Below are positions 32,803 through 41,500 of a stretch of DNA of 54,208 nt, one piece after another. The stretch comes from Kiritimatiellia bacterium (GTDB lineage Bacteria; Verrucomicrobiota; Kiritimatiellia; RFP12; UBA1067), in NCBI GenBank assembly GCA_024405395.1, contig JAKSOW010000005.1, forward strand, positions 1-54,208. The letters are read 5' to 3'. The notes beneath the pieces are model-generated. The model was not told the DNA's origin and did not search any database. It was given only the letters and a program-made list of their open reading frames with translations. How positions within the stretch are numbered: the first letter of the stretch is position 1; every line of letters begins with the position of its first letter. A program made the translations under genes and the position numbers.

Positions 32803-32831
32803 TTGTGCGGCGTGACATATTTTGATATAAT
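32803..32831 (+). promoter_or_regulatory. Promoter of the FadL-like gene
   Basis: TTGTGC (32803-32808), a 17-bp spacer and a consensus TATAAT (32826-32831) lie 32 bp before the ATG at 32864. The spacer is optimal, and the -35 is half-conserved, which fits activation through the dyads just upstream. Confidence 0.65.
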
Positions 32832-32863
32832 GTCTCGCATCACAAACCAAACAGGATGACAAG

Positions 32864-34261
32864 ATGAACGTTAAGCAGACGATTGCGTTGTTGTTCGCGG
32901 CTTCGGCTTCTTTTTCGGCCTTTGCCGCAGGTTTTGCGCTTTATGAAGGTTCCGCCCGCGGTAATGCCCTGGGTGGCGGCGTTGTCGGCAAGGCGGTTGA
33001 CGCCTCCGCCAACTTCTACAACCCGGCTACGTTGACGGATATGACGGGTACGGTCGTCACCGTGGGCATGACCACGGAGCATCCGACGGCCGACACCTAC
33101 ATCGACGGCCGCAGCGGGCGCAAGATGAATCCGGGCTGCTTTGTTCTGCCGCATGCCTATCTTGCCCAGGAACTGCCGTATGGGTTTGCCTTGGGTCTGG
33201 GGCTGGCTCCGGAATATGGCCTCGGCACGCATTATCATCAGGATTGGCCTTTGGCGTGGAATACGCGTCAGACGACGATTGAGGGCATTGTGTTCAATCC
33301 CAATCTGGCCTACAAGGTCACGGATGACTGGTCGGTTTCGGCGGGCTTCCGGCTCATGTATTTCTCCTTTGACCAGTATATCGACAAGATGGCCGCAAGC
33401 AATGGTGAAAATTACGGTACCGTGCGCGACCACCTCAAAGGCGACAACGGGATGCTGGACTGGGGCTGGCAGATCTCCTCGAAGTACAATATCACGAAAA
33501 AGCTCTCGGTCGGCGTGATGTATCGCTCCTATATCGATACCAAGGTCAAGGGTGAGAACCACACGCGTGTGCGCAAGTACGACGATTCCGCCATCGGCCC
33601 GCAGGTCGACAAGGGTGTGCGTGCGGCGTTGGCCCCCTATTCGGCCTATGGCATCACGCCCGGCACGCCGCAGTATCAGAAGCTTTACGCGGATGCCTAC
33701 AAGAAAGCCTACTCGGAAGCGGTGGCGAATGCCCACAATCAGGTCAAAAGTGGGGCGGACAGTGCGGAAGGTGATGCCTCGGCGTCGTTGCGTCTGCCTC
33801 AGTCCCTCACGGTTGGCCTGAACTATGACGCCACCGAAAAGCTCCATCTGGGCACGGCGGCGACCTGGACGCAGTGGTCGTGCATTGACCACATCTACTT
33901 CAATCTGCCCGGCGACAACGATCAGGATCTGCCCCTCAAGTGGAACGACGCCTGGCGCATGGGCTTCGGCGCGGCATACGACATCTTCGACGACTGGACG
34001 CTGATGGCCTCCTACGTCTATGACATGGACCCCTGCCGCAAGTACTACGGCACGACGATGCTGCCGCCGGGTGACCGCCACATCGGCACGATTGGCGTGG
34101 GCTACAATTGGGGTTCTTTCGAATTTGTGGTCAGCTATGGTCTGGTGTTCATGGCGGGTGAATCGCTGGGCCTCACCGATGATCTCGGCAACCGCCACAA
34201 GTTCGAGACCTCCAATGGCCTCTCTCACGCGGCGTCCGTTTCCATTACCTACCACTTCTAA
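32864..34261 (+). CDS. OmpP1/FadL/TodX-family outer-membrane transporter
   Basis: The 465-residue protein has a signal peptide (about 1-21, ending AFA). The mature N-terminus AGFALYEGSARGNALGGGVV, then DASANFYNPA, is the FadL hatch signature (GxALxEqSAxgxGxAxAG...dasxxxxNPA). The remainder is amphipathic beta-strand, ending in a typical barrel closing strand (SITYHF with terminal Phe). FadL proteins move long-chain fatty acids or other hydrophobic molecules such as aromatics across the outer membrane. An insertion at about residues 240-300 is rich in Ala, Lys and Tyr. It has its own promoter, upstream dyads and a terminator, so it is a regulated single gene. The substrate is unknown. The gene also shows that the cell has an outer membrane. 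Confidence 0.92.
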   Translation: MNVKQTIALLFAASASFSAFAAGFALYEGSARGNALGGGVVGKAVDASANFYNPATLTDMTGTVVTVGMTTEHPTADTYIDGRSGRKMNPGCFVLPHAYLAQELPYGFALGLGLAPEYGLGTHYHQDWPLAWNTRQTTIEGIVFNPNLAYKVTDDWSVSAGFRLMYFSFDQYIDKMAASNGENYGTVRDHLKGDNGMLDWGWQISSKYNITKKLSVGVMYRSYIDTKVKGENHTRVRKYDDSAIGPQVDKGVRAALAPYSAYGITPGTPQYQKLYADAYKKAYSEAVANAHNQVKSGADSAEGDASASLRLPQSLTVGLNYDATEKLHLGTAATWTQWSCIDHIYFNLPGDNDQDLPLKWNDAWRMGFGAAYDIFDDWTLMASYVYDMDPCRKYYGTTMLPPGDRHIGTIGVGYNWGSFEFVVSYGLVFMAGESLGLTDDLGNRHKFETSNGLSHAASVSITYHF

Positions 34262-34270
34262 GGACTTGTG

Positions 34271-34340
34271 CATCTGCGGTTCGCAGATGGCATATCATGC
34301 GAGGCTCCAGTGTCCGAAAGGATCCTGGAGCCTTTGCTTT
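34271..34340 (+). terminator. Paired hairpins terminating the FadL-like gene
   Basis: The first hairpin is CATCTGCG-GTT-CGCAGATG (34271-34289), without a T-run. The second is a 9-bp perfect stem AGGCTCCAG/CTGGAGCCT (34302-34310, 34325-34333) followed by TTGCTTT. The second is the likely rho-independent terminator, 40 bp after the stop codon. Confidence 0.8.
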
Positions 34341-34353
34341 TGGTGCGTATTGG

Positions 34354-34383
34354 TTGACATTTCGGGCGGATTTATGCTATTAT
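34354..34383 (+). promoter_or_regulatory. Promoter at the head of the 20-kb gene run
   Basis: A consensus TTGACA (34354-34359), an 18-bp spacer and TATTAT (34378-34383) lie 25 bp before the ATG at 34409, just after the terminator of the previous gene. It is the best-scoring promoter by eye in the window. No other convincing promoter or terminator appears between here and 54137. Confidence 0.75.
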
Positions 34384-34408
34384 CCGCTGCTAGGAAAAAG
34401 GGTTGAAA

Positions 34409-35818
34409 ATGAACAGACGAGAATTCCTCAAAGTCGGTGGACTGGCTGTGGCCGTCACGCCGAATATCCTGCGCGCAGGGTCACGCGAACGCGTGCGCAT
34501 GGGCTTCATTGGCGTAGGCAATCGGGGAACGCAGCTGCTGCACATCTTCATGAAGAATCCGCGGGTCGAGGTGACGGCTCTGGCGGATGTCTATGACGCG
34601 TATCTGCGGCGGGATGAGACGGCTTTCGACCCCAAGTTCTTTGAGTGGGGCCTGAAGGGCCGGGTGCCGAGTTTCCATGCCAAGGACGGTTCGCTGAAGC
34701 CTCAGGAGGCGGTGCTGCAGGAACGGATCAAGGCGGGAACCTGCAAGCTCTACAAGGACTACAAGGCTCTGCTGGCCGATCCGAACGTCGACGCCGTCTG
34801 CATCGCGACGCCCGACCACTGGCACGCGATCATGACGATTGACGCGATTCGCGCCGGCAAGGACGTCTACTGCGAGAAGCCGCTGACGGCGACCATCGCA
34901 GAGGGCCGGGCCATGGTGAATGCGCAGCGCAATTCCGATCAGGTTGTGGCGGTGGGGCTCAATCGCCGCGGCAACGACGCCTACCGGGAACTCAAGCGGA
35001 CAATTGACGCGGGGACCTACGGCACTTTCCGCACGGGCCGTGCGGCGCGCGTCTCCAACATCTTCCCCAATGGCCTTGGGAAATGTCCGCCCTCCGCGCC
35101 GCCGAAGGGCTTTGACTGGGATGCCTGGCTGGGGCCGCGGGCCTATCGTCCGTACAAGTACACGACGGCGCCCTATTTCTTCCGTTGGCATGTGGACTTC
35201 TCCAGTCAGGTTGGCAACTGGGGCGTGCACTATCTCGACGCGATGCGCTGGATGATGGACGAGACGGCGCCCTGCGCCATCACCGCCGTGGGCGGCAAGT
35301 ACTACACGCCTGATTCGGACGCGGAGATTCCGGACACCATGTTCTGCATCTACGAGTTCGCCAGCGGCAAGGCGATGGAATTCAACGTCTTCGAGGGTGG
35401 CCGCTCCAATCCGATCAAGCAGGGTGAGCTGGAGCTCGCCTCGGGTGACGCAACGGTCTTCGCCGACCAGCGTGGCTGGGAAATCAAACCCTCGGCACGC
35501 AAGGAGTTCAACAACCCCGTGCCGAAGCTGGAGCCCAAGAAGTATGTCTTCAAGGAGGCGCTGCTGGATGACGGGTCTGCGGAAAGCGCCACCAAGAACG
35601 TGATCAACGATTTCATCGACCAGTGCTTTGCGCGTGGCGAGCCGCTGTGCCCGCTTGAGGAAGGGCATCGCTCGACGTGCTTCGCGCATCTCGCGAACAT
35701 CGCCTACAAGGTGGGGCGGCGTCTGGAATGGGATCCCGAGGCCGAGATGTTCACGAACTGCGATCTGGCCAACCGTTACCTTCACTACGACTATCGCAAG
35801 GGGTACAAGCTGGGTTGA
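34409..35818 (+). CDS. Tat-exported Gfo/Idh/MocA-family oxidoreductase
   Basis: The ATG at 34409 is 7 bp after AGGAAAAAGGG; a TTG six bases upstream is a weaker start. The 469-residue protein begins MNRREFLKVGG, a twin-arginine signal, so it is folded with its cofactor and then exported. The Rossmann motif GFIGVGNRG binds NAD(P). CIATPDHWHA and YCEKPLTATIAEG are the conserved EKP region of the family. The C-terminal part holds the alpha/beta substrate domain (GNWGVHYLDAMRWMMD). Secreted members act on sugars, for example as glycosidases with an NAD hydride-shuttle mechanism (GH109-type) or as sugar dehydrogenases. It is the first gene of a long run of exported proteins. Its substrate is unknown. 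Confidence 0.92.
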   Translation: MNRREFLKVGGLAVAVTPNILRAGSRERVRMGFIGVGNRGTQLLHIFMKNPRVEVTALADVYDAYLRRDETAFDPKFFEWGLKGRVPSFHAKDGSLKPQEAVLQERIKAGTCKLYKDYKALLADPNVDAVCIATPDHWHAIMTIDAIRAGKDVYCEKPLTATIAEGRAMVNAQRNSDQVVAVGLNRRGNDAYRELKRTIDAGTYGTFRTGRAARVSNIFPNGLGKCPPSAPPKGFDWDAWLGPRAYRPYKYTTAPYFFRWHVDFSSQVGNWGVHYLDAMRWMMDETAPCAITAVGGKYYTPDSDAEIPDTMFCIYEFASGKAMEFNVFEGGRSNPIKQGELELASGDATVFADQRGWEIKPSARKEFNNPVPKLEPKKYVFKEALLDDGSAESATKNVINDFIDQCFARGEPLCPLEEGHRSTCFAHLANIAYKVGRRLEWDPEAEMFTNCDLANRYLHYDYRKGYKLG

Positions 35819-37173
35819 AGACCGTACGCAACATAGCCGCCGGATTTCTGCTGGCGGCGGCGGCCGTCAGCGTGGGGTTGGCCTGCTGCGGCGCCGACCG
35901 TGCGCTGGACCTGATGAAGTACCATGCGGCGTGCGTGGCCCTGGCCGTGTTGGGCGCAGGCGCGCTGGCGGCGGTCGTCTGCCCGCTGGTGCGGATCTCA
36001 AAGTCAGGGGCCGCCGGCGCAGGCCTGCTGAATTCGGCGGCGGGCGCTTTGCTGCACCTGGGTTTCTTCCTGGTGCTGACGGGTTGGCTGGTGGGCCTTT
36101 TCTTTTCGCCGTCCGAGGGCTCGTTGCGTCTGCGGGCGGGCCAAGTCGGCAGTGTGGCGGGAGAATGGAACTTTGCGCTTGATGATTTCGCGATTGACCA
36201 TTGGCCGGACACCGGCACGGTGCGCCAGTACACGAGCAAGGGGCGCGTATTGCCGCCGAGCGAGGACCGCGCCCCGGCCTCTGAAGGCGAGCGTGTTGTC
36301 GTCGCCGTAAACCATCCGCTCGTCAGAAAAGGGTGGTGGGTGTATCAGAACTCCTACCAGGAGATGACGAACCCCCACACGGGCCGGCCGCTTTATTTCA
36401 CGATTCTGCTGTGCGTCAAGGATGTGGGGCTGCCGTTGGTTGCCTTGGGCGGCGTTTTGCTGGTTGTGGGCGCCCTGCTCTGGGCGGCAAGATGGACGCG
36501 CCAAGCGGAAACGGGAGGAGAAGCCACGACCCTGCCGCCCATCCTCAGGGGACTGTATGCGCTGGCCTTTGCGGGGGCGGTGGCCATGCTGGTTCATCGT
36601 GGCCTCTCCACGGGGCACGCGCCGATGCAGAACATGTACGAGTTCCTCATGTGTTCGGCGGCCTTCATTCCCGTGTTGACCTGGCTGGAGCTGCGTGGGC
36701 GGCGGGCGCCGTCCTCGCGGACGCTTCTCGTCGACGCCGCGCTGCAGACGCTTATCCTGATCCCCGTGGCCTTCTTCATGGATGGGCGCGTGAAGCACCT
36801 GATGCCGGCGCTGCAGAGTCCGTTCTTTGTGCCGCATGTGGGCGCGTATGTGCTCGGCTACATTGTGCTGGTGCGTGCGGCCTTGGGCGTGGGACGGCAT
36901 CTTGTGGGGGTAGGCTTCTTCCTGCTGACGGTGGGTCTGGTCCTGGGCGCCACCTGGGGCAAGGTGTGCTGGGGGCATTGGTGGCAGTTCGACCCCAAGG
37001 AGATGTGGTCGCTGGCGACGTGGTTCGTCTACGCCGCGTATTTCCATGTGCGGCCGCGTGCGATGTCGCGTGCCGAGAAGGCGTTCCTGATCGCAGGTGC
37101 GGTGATGATTGTGCTCACGCTGACGTGGATCAATCTCTCGCGTCTGTTCACGGGCATGCACAGTTATGCGTGA
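35815..37173 (+). CDS. ResB-CcsA fusion, system II cytochrome c assembly protein
   Basis: The likely start is TTG at 35815, overlapping the previous stop (TTGA), with AAGGGG 10 nt upstream; no ATG is in a suitable place. The 452-residue membrane protein has an N-terminal ResB-like part (about 1-230: LLHLGFFLVLTGWLVG, then NHPLVRKGWWVYQNSYQ). A CcsA part (about 240-452) follows, with HRGLSTGHAPMQNMYEF, several membrane helices and the Trp-rich haem-handling WGHWWQFDPKEMWS (from Trp386). ResB and CcsA bring haem to the outside and attach it to apocytochrome c. The ResB half is shorter than a full ResB. It implies that c-type cytochromes are made. No cytochrome c gene is nearby. Confidence 0.88.
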   Translation: MKTVRNIAAGFLLAAAAVSVGLACCGADRALDLMKYHAACVALAVLGAGALAAVVCPLVRISKSGAAGAGLLNSAAGALLHLGFFLVLTGWLVGLFFSPSEGSLRLRAGQVGSVAGEWNFALDDFAIDHWPDTGTVRQYTSKGRVLPPSEDRAPASEGERVVVAVNHPLVRKGWWVYQNSYQEMTNPHTGRPLYFTILLCVKDVGLPLVALGGVLLVVGALLWAARWTRQAETGGEATTLPPILRGLYALAFAGAVAMLVHRGLSTGHAPMQNMYEFLMCSAAFIPVLTWLELRGRRAPSSRTLLVDAALQTLILIPVAFFMDGRVKHLMPALQSPFFVPHVGAYVLGYIVLVRAALGVGRHLVGVGFFLLTVGLVLGATWGKVCWGHWWQFDPKEMWSLATWFVYAAYFHVRPRAMSRAEKAFLIAGAVMIVLTLTWINLSRLFTGMHSYA

Positions 37174-37211
37174 GGAATCGAAGACTTTGACAAATTAGTG
37201 AGGAGATGGAT

Positions 37212-38573
37212 ATGATGCGGAAGTTGTTGATGGCGAGTATGATGGCTGTGCTGGGCGCGGGCGTGTGGGGGGCGCCCAAGCAACCCGTCAAGAAGGCCGC
37301 GCCTGCGAAGAAGGCCGCAGTCGCCAAGAAGCCCGTGAGGCCGGCGGCGAAGAAGGCTCCCGCGGCGGCTCCTGCCGCCCCCGTGCAGACGCCCTACCGC
37401 AAAACGCCCTATGTGGGCGCCATTGCGGCGGATGCGCGCACGGGCCAGATCCTCTTCCGCGACCGTGCGGATGCGGTGGCCCGTCCGGCGAGCGTGACGA
37501 AGCTGATGACGGCCCTGCTGGTCTTGGAGGACGTCGCCGCCGGCAAGTACAAGCTCACGACGGAGGTGAGCGCGGGACCGATGGCGCTGCGGCAGGAGCC
37601 CAGCATCATCGGCTTCCAGAATCCCAAGACCAAGGAGCCGATCACGCGCAGCGTGGATACGCTGCTCTACGCCCTGATGATCCGCAGCGCGAATGACGCC
37701 GCCGTCGCCCTGGCGGAATACGCCAGCGGCAGCCTGGATGCCTTTGTCACGCGCATGAATGCCCGGGCTGCACAGTTGGGCATGACGAAGACGAAGTACC
37801 ACAATCCGAATGGCCTGCCGCCGAACGCCACCAAGCGGTATCCCTGGAAGGAGTACAACACGACGACGTGCGAAGACCAGCTCAAGCTCGCCATCGAGAT
37901 CATGCGCCGCCATCCCGAGATCACCAAGTATACGTCCTGCAAGACCTGGGTGATGCCCGATGGACTCAAGATCATCAACCACAACAACGTGATGCGCATG
38001 GACAAGTACAAGATCATCAACCCTGACGGCACGGAGGCGCTGGATGGTCTCAAGACGGGCTACATCGACGCGGGCGGCAGCTCGGTGGTGTTGACCGGGA
38101 AACGGGATGGCAAGCGCGCCATCGTGGTGGTGCTGGGCTCGGCCACGGCCAAGGAACGTGACACGAATGCGCGGGCGATCATGGTGCGCGCGCTTGAGAA
38201 GCTGGCGGGCAATGCCCCGGCGGCTCCAGCCCCGGCCGCAGCCCCTGTCCAGGCGGCGGCAACGCCTGCCGCGCCGGCGGCACCGTCCGCTGCGGTAGCC
38301 GACGCGCCAAAGCCTGTCACCCCAGAGCCGGCCAAGCCGGCTGTAGCCGCGGCCAAGGAAACGCCGCCTGCGGCCCCAGCGCCTGTGGCGGCGGCGCCGG
38401 CCGCACCGCAACCCGAGGCGAAGGGCATGGGCGGGCTGGCTTTTGGTGTTGGCCTCCTGGTGGGGGCCGGCGTCGTGGCGGGGGCGGCCTATGGCGCCTG
38501 GCGCTGGTTGGGCAAGGACGACCGTGAACGCTGGGATTTCGAAGACGTCGCGGATCCGTCGCAGTCTGCTTGA
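37212..38573 (+). CDS. D-alanyl-D-alanine carboxypeptidase (PBP5-like, S11) with Lys/Ala-rich tail and C-terminal anchor
   Basis: The ATG at 37212 is 6 nt after GAGGAGA; an ATG at 37206 abuts that site. The 453-residue protein has a signal peptide (about 1-19), then about 35 residues of Lys/Ala/Pro repeats (KKAAPAKKAAVAKKPV). The S11 domain follows with Ser94-x-x-Lys97 (SVTK), Ser159-Ala-Asn161 and Lys281-Thr-Gly. These remove the terminal D-Ala from peptidoglycan stem peptides. A 65-residue Ala/Pro linker leads to a hydrophobic span (about residues 411-435) and an acidic tail, which anchors it in the inner membrane. The usual PBP5 C-terminal beta-domain is missing. The basic tail after the signal may bind wall polymers; this is inferred. 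It is 38 bp after the ResB-CcsA gene. Confidence 0.92.
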   Translation: MMRKLLMASMMAVLGAGVWGAPKQPVKKAAPAKKAAVAKKPVRPAAKKAPAAAPAAPVQTPYRKTPYVGAIAADARTGQILFRDRADAVARPASVTKLMTALLVLEDVAAGKYKLTTEVSAGPMALRQEPSIIGFQNPKTKEPITRSVDTLLYALMIRSANDAAVALAEYASGSLDAFVTRMNARAAQLGMTKTKYHNPNGLPPNATKRYPWKEYNTTTCEDQLKLAIEIMRRHPEITKYTSCKTWVMPDGLKIINHNNVMRMDKYKIINPDGTEALDGLKTGYIDAGGSSVVLTGKRDGKRAIVVVLGSATAKERDTNARAIMVRALEKLAGNAPAAPAPAAAPVQAAATPAAPAAPSAAVADAPKPVTPEPAKPAVAAAKETPPAAPAPVAAAPAAPQPEAKGMGGLAFGVGLLVGAGVVAGAAYGAWRWLGKDDRERWDFEDVADPSQSA

Positions 38574-38586
38574 TTGAGGGGCGATG

Positions 38587-41500
38587 ATGAATTACCGCAA
38601 GAATGTGTGCGTGGGCATTGGGGCGCTTTGCATTGGCACAGCGCTGGGTGCGAGTACGTGGTATGTAGATGCCAATTCGGGCCTCGATGGCGCGGGACGC
38701 GGTTCGTCGACCGCGCCTTTTGCCACAATTCAGGCGGCCGTGGACGCCGCCTCGGCAGGCGATACGATTTCGGTGGCCGAAGGCGTCTATGCGACGGGTG
38801 CGCGCGATGGCCTCTACTGGAGCTATGGCTACGGGGCCGCACTGGCGAAATATCCTGACTTCATGACGTCGGGCTACAATCAGACGCGCGTGCTCGTGGA
38901 CAAGCGTCTGGATTTCGTGGCCAGCGGATCGCGTGATCGCACCGTGATTCAGGGTGCCTGGGGCGATCCGCTGGAGGAGTGGTCCAACTGGCGCGACTTC
39001 TACCGCACGAATGGCGTTTCCTGCGTGGTGCTCAAATCGGCGGCTCAGGGCACGACGTTTACGGGTTTTACCTTCCAGGATGGCTATATGCACCAGTCGG
39101 CGGTAGTCGGCGGCAGTAATCAGGCCTATGCTTCTGGCGGCATCAGTTTTGATGATGCGGTGGTCCATGGCGCCACGCCGGGCGAGAACTTCACGGTGAC
39201 GGATTGTGCGTTCGTCAATTGCTTCGGACGCGGCGGCAGCATGCGCGGTGGCGTGGCCTGCCGCTCGGTTTTCCGTCGCAATGCGACGAACAATTCGGGT
39301 GAGGGCTCCGCCATTTCGCGGTGCAAGGCGTTCAACTGCCTGTTTGTCGAGAACTCCAATCAGGGCGCCTCTTCGGCGGTCGTCAACAGCGTGCTCGTGA
39401 ATTGCCTGATCTTCAATCAGAAGAACCTGGGCGGTGTGCAAGTGCTGTCCACCTGCCCGGAAGGGTATGGCAGAAACTACAATGTGGCGTCCTATGACAA
39501 CAAAACGGCGGAGACCATCACGAATGGCGTGTGGCGCAACAGCGTGTGCCGTGGCACGGTTGCGGATGACGGCGATGTGGCAGATGTCCTTTTCCTGTCG
39601 TCAACTACCTACACCAATCTCTGCGTCAATCCCTATTTCGGCGATTACCGGCCTGTGGCGGATGGTTTCCTGGATGGCACAGGCGATCCGGCGTGGCTGC
39701 AGTTCGACTGGATTCCGGCCGAGGAGCGTCTGCTGAACTTCGATGGTTCGGTGCGTGCGGCGGAAACTCCTGTGCCGATTGGCCTTCTCCTGCCTGCCGA
39801 GGAAGTGACGTCAAGTGTATTCCTCTGGAACTCATCCGGAATCACGCTGAATGGCCAATTGGCGGCCAAGTATCCGGCCTACGTGCAGGGCCGTGCAGGC
39901 ACACAATTTGCCATTGGCATTGCGCCCGGAAATGATGACGTGCTGGGCATTGGCAGCCTTGGCAATCCTATGTTTGGCCGCCAGAATACAATCTGGCAAC
40001 TGTACCCGCCCAAAAACAATGCCGACGGCTCGCCCACGACCATGTACGCGCTTGGGCCCATTCGCGCGACCCGAAATCTCTGGGTTGACTGCGCCTACAC
40101 GGGCGGGGATTCGGATGGTTCTCAAACCAAACCCTTCACCACGTTGCAGGAGGCCGTGGATGCGCTTACCGGCACGTCGTCTGAATGGACGCGTGTCTGG
40201 GTGGCCAAAGGGCGTTATGATACGGGTTGGACCCCGGCCAGCAGTGCGGGCGGTGTCGATACGCGCGTGGTGATTCCGGCCAACCACCCCGTCATCTTCA
40301 TCGCTACCGCGGGTCCTGCGGAGACGTTCATCCAGGGCAAGGCCTCGTCACAGACGGTGCAGGGATGTGGTACGGATGCGGTGCGCTGTATCTACTCCCA
40401 GGGTGTGGCGGCCTTCTGCGGATTCACGATCGCCGATGGCCACTGCTATGGCTGGCAGGATGTGCAGGACGCGGTCTACGCCGCCGGTGCCGCCTACTGC
40501 AAGGACTCCAACACGCAGTTCTTCGACTGTACTTTCACGGGCTGCTCGGGCAATTTCGCCGTGGGCTTCAATGGATGTTACCACCGCTGCACCTTCACGA
40601 ACAACGTGTACATGCGGCGTGGGTTGGTCAGTTCGGCGTCCAACTCCGAAACGGTTCTCGCCTCCTGCCTTTTTGCCGACAACAGCCGGAAGAGCGGGGA
40701 GTCCTATACGGACATCTTCCAGCACGCGTATGCGTTCAACACCTCCTTCTGCGAGACGAATTGCGCCAATGTCAACGTTGTGCACGTCAATTGCCGTCTC
40801 GCGAACTGCGCGATTCGCACGAAGGGCAGGTTGCCGCTGGAAAATGGAGGGGCTTTTGTGGGATGTGTGGGGCGTGCGGACTATGCCAACGAGCTGGATG
40901 AGACGCGCAACGTGAGGGCGGACCCCAAGTTCATCCGCATTTCCCATGGCGACTATCATCTGAGCGCCACGTCGCCCGGCGTGGGGGCGGGCACGCTGAC
41001 GCCCTACAAGACAATCAGCAGTAGCAGCTACGTCAAGTATCTGCGCGGTGACCTCACCAATGCGCGTTTTGTGTCGGACGATGGAACGTTCAATGTGGGT
41101 TGCTATGCGGAGGTTCGTGAGACGCCGTTGAAGGCGGTGTACGTAAGCCCCTCGGGTGATAATGCCAATGATGGCCTCACGGAAATGACGCCGAAGCAGA
41201 CGCTCCAGGCGGCTTGTGATCTTGCCGGCGTCGATAGGGGATATCCTGATTTCCCGGAGGTGGTGGCGCTGCCGGGCGTGTATGAACAGGGACAGCGTGG
41301 CTATACGGGCCGCATCGCGACTTCCTACACGTCGCCTTATGGCGAGCCGATGATCCAGGCGCGCGTGGTCGTGCCGGCCGGCGTGACGCTGCGTTCGCGC
41401 GATGGTGCGGCGACAACGGTTATCAAAGGCAAGCGCGGTACGGTGAACGCCAACGACTGGGGGTGCGGCGATGATGCACTTCGCTGCGCGTTTCTTGAGA

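Noticed and set aside
37187..37216. TTGACA with an 18-bp spacer and TATGAT, resembling a strong promoter.
   Set aside because: The -10 would overlap the start codon of the DD-carboxypeptidase gene and start transcription inside it.
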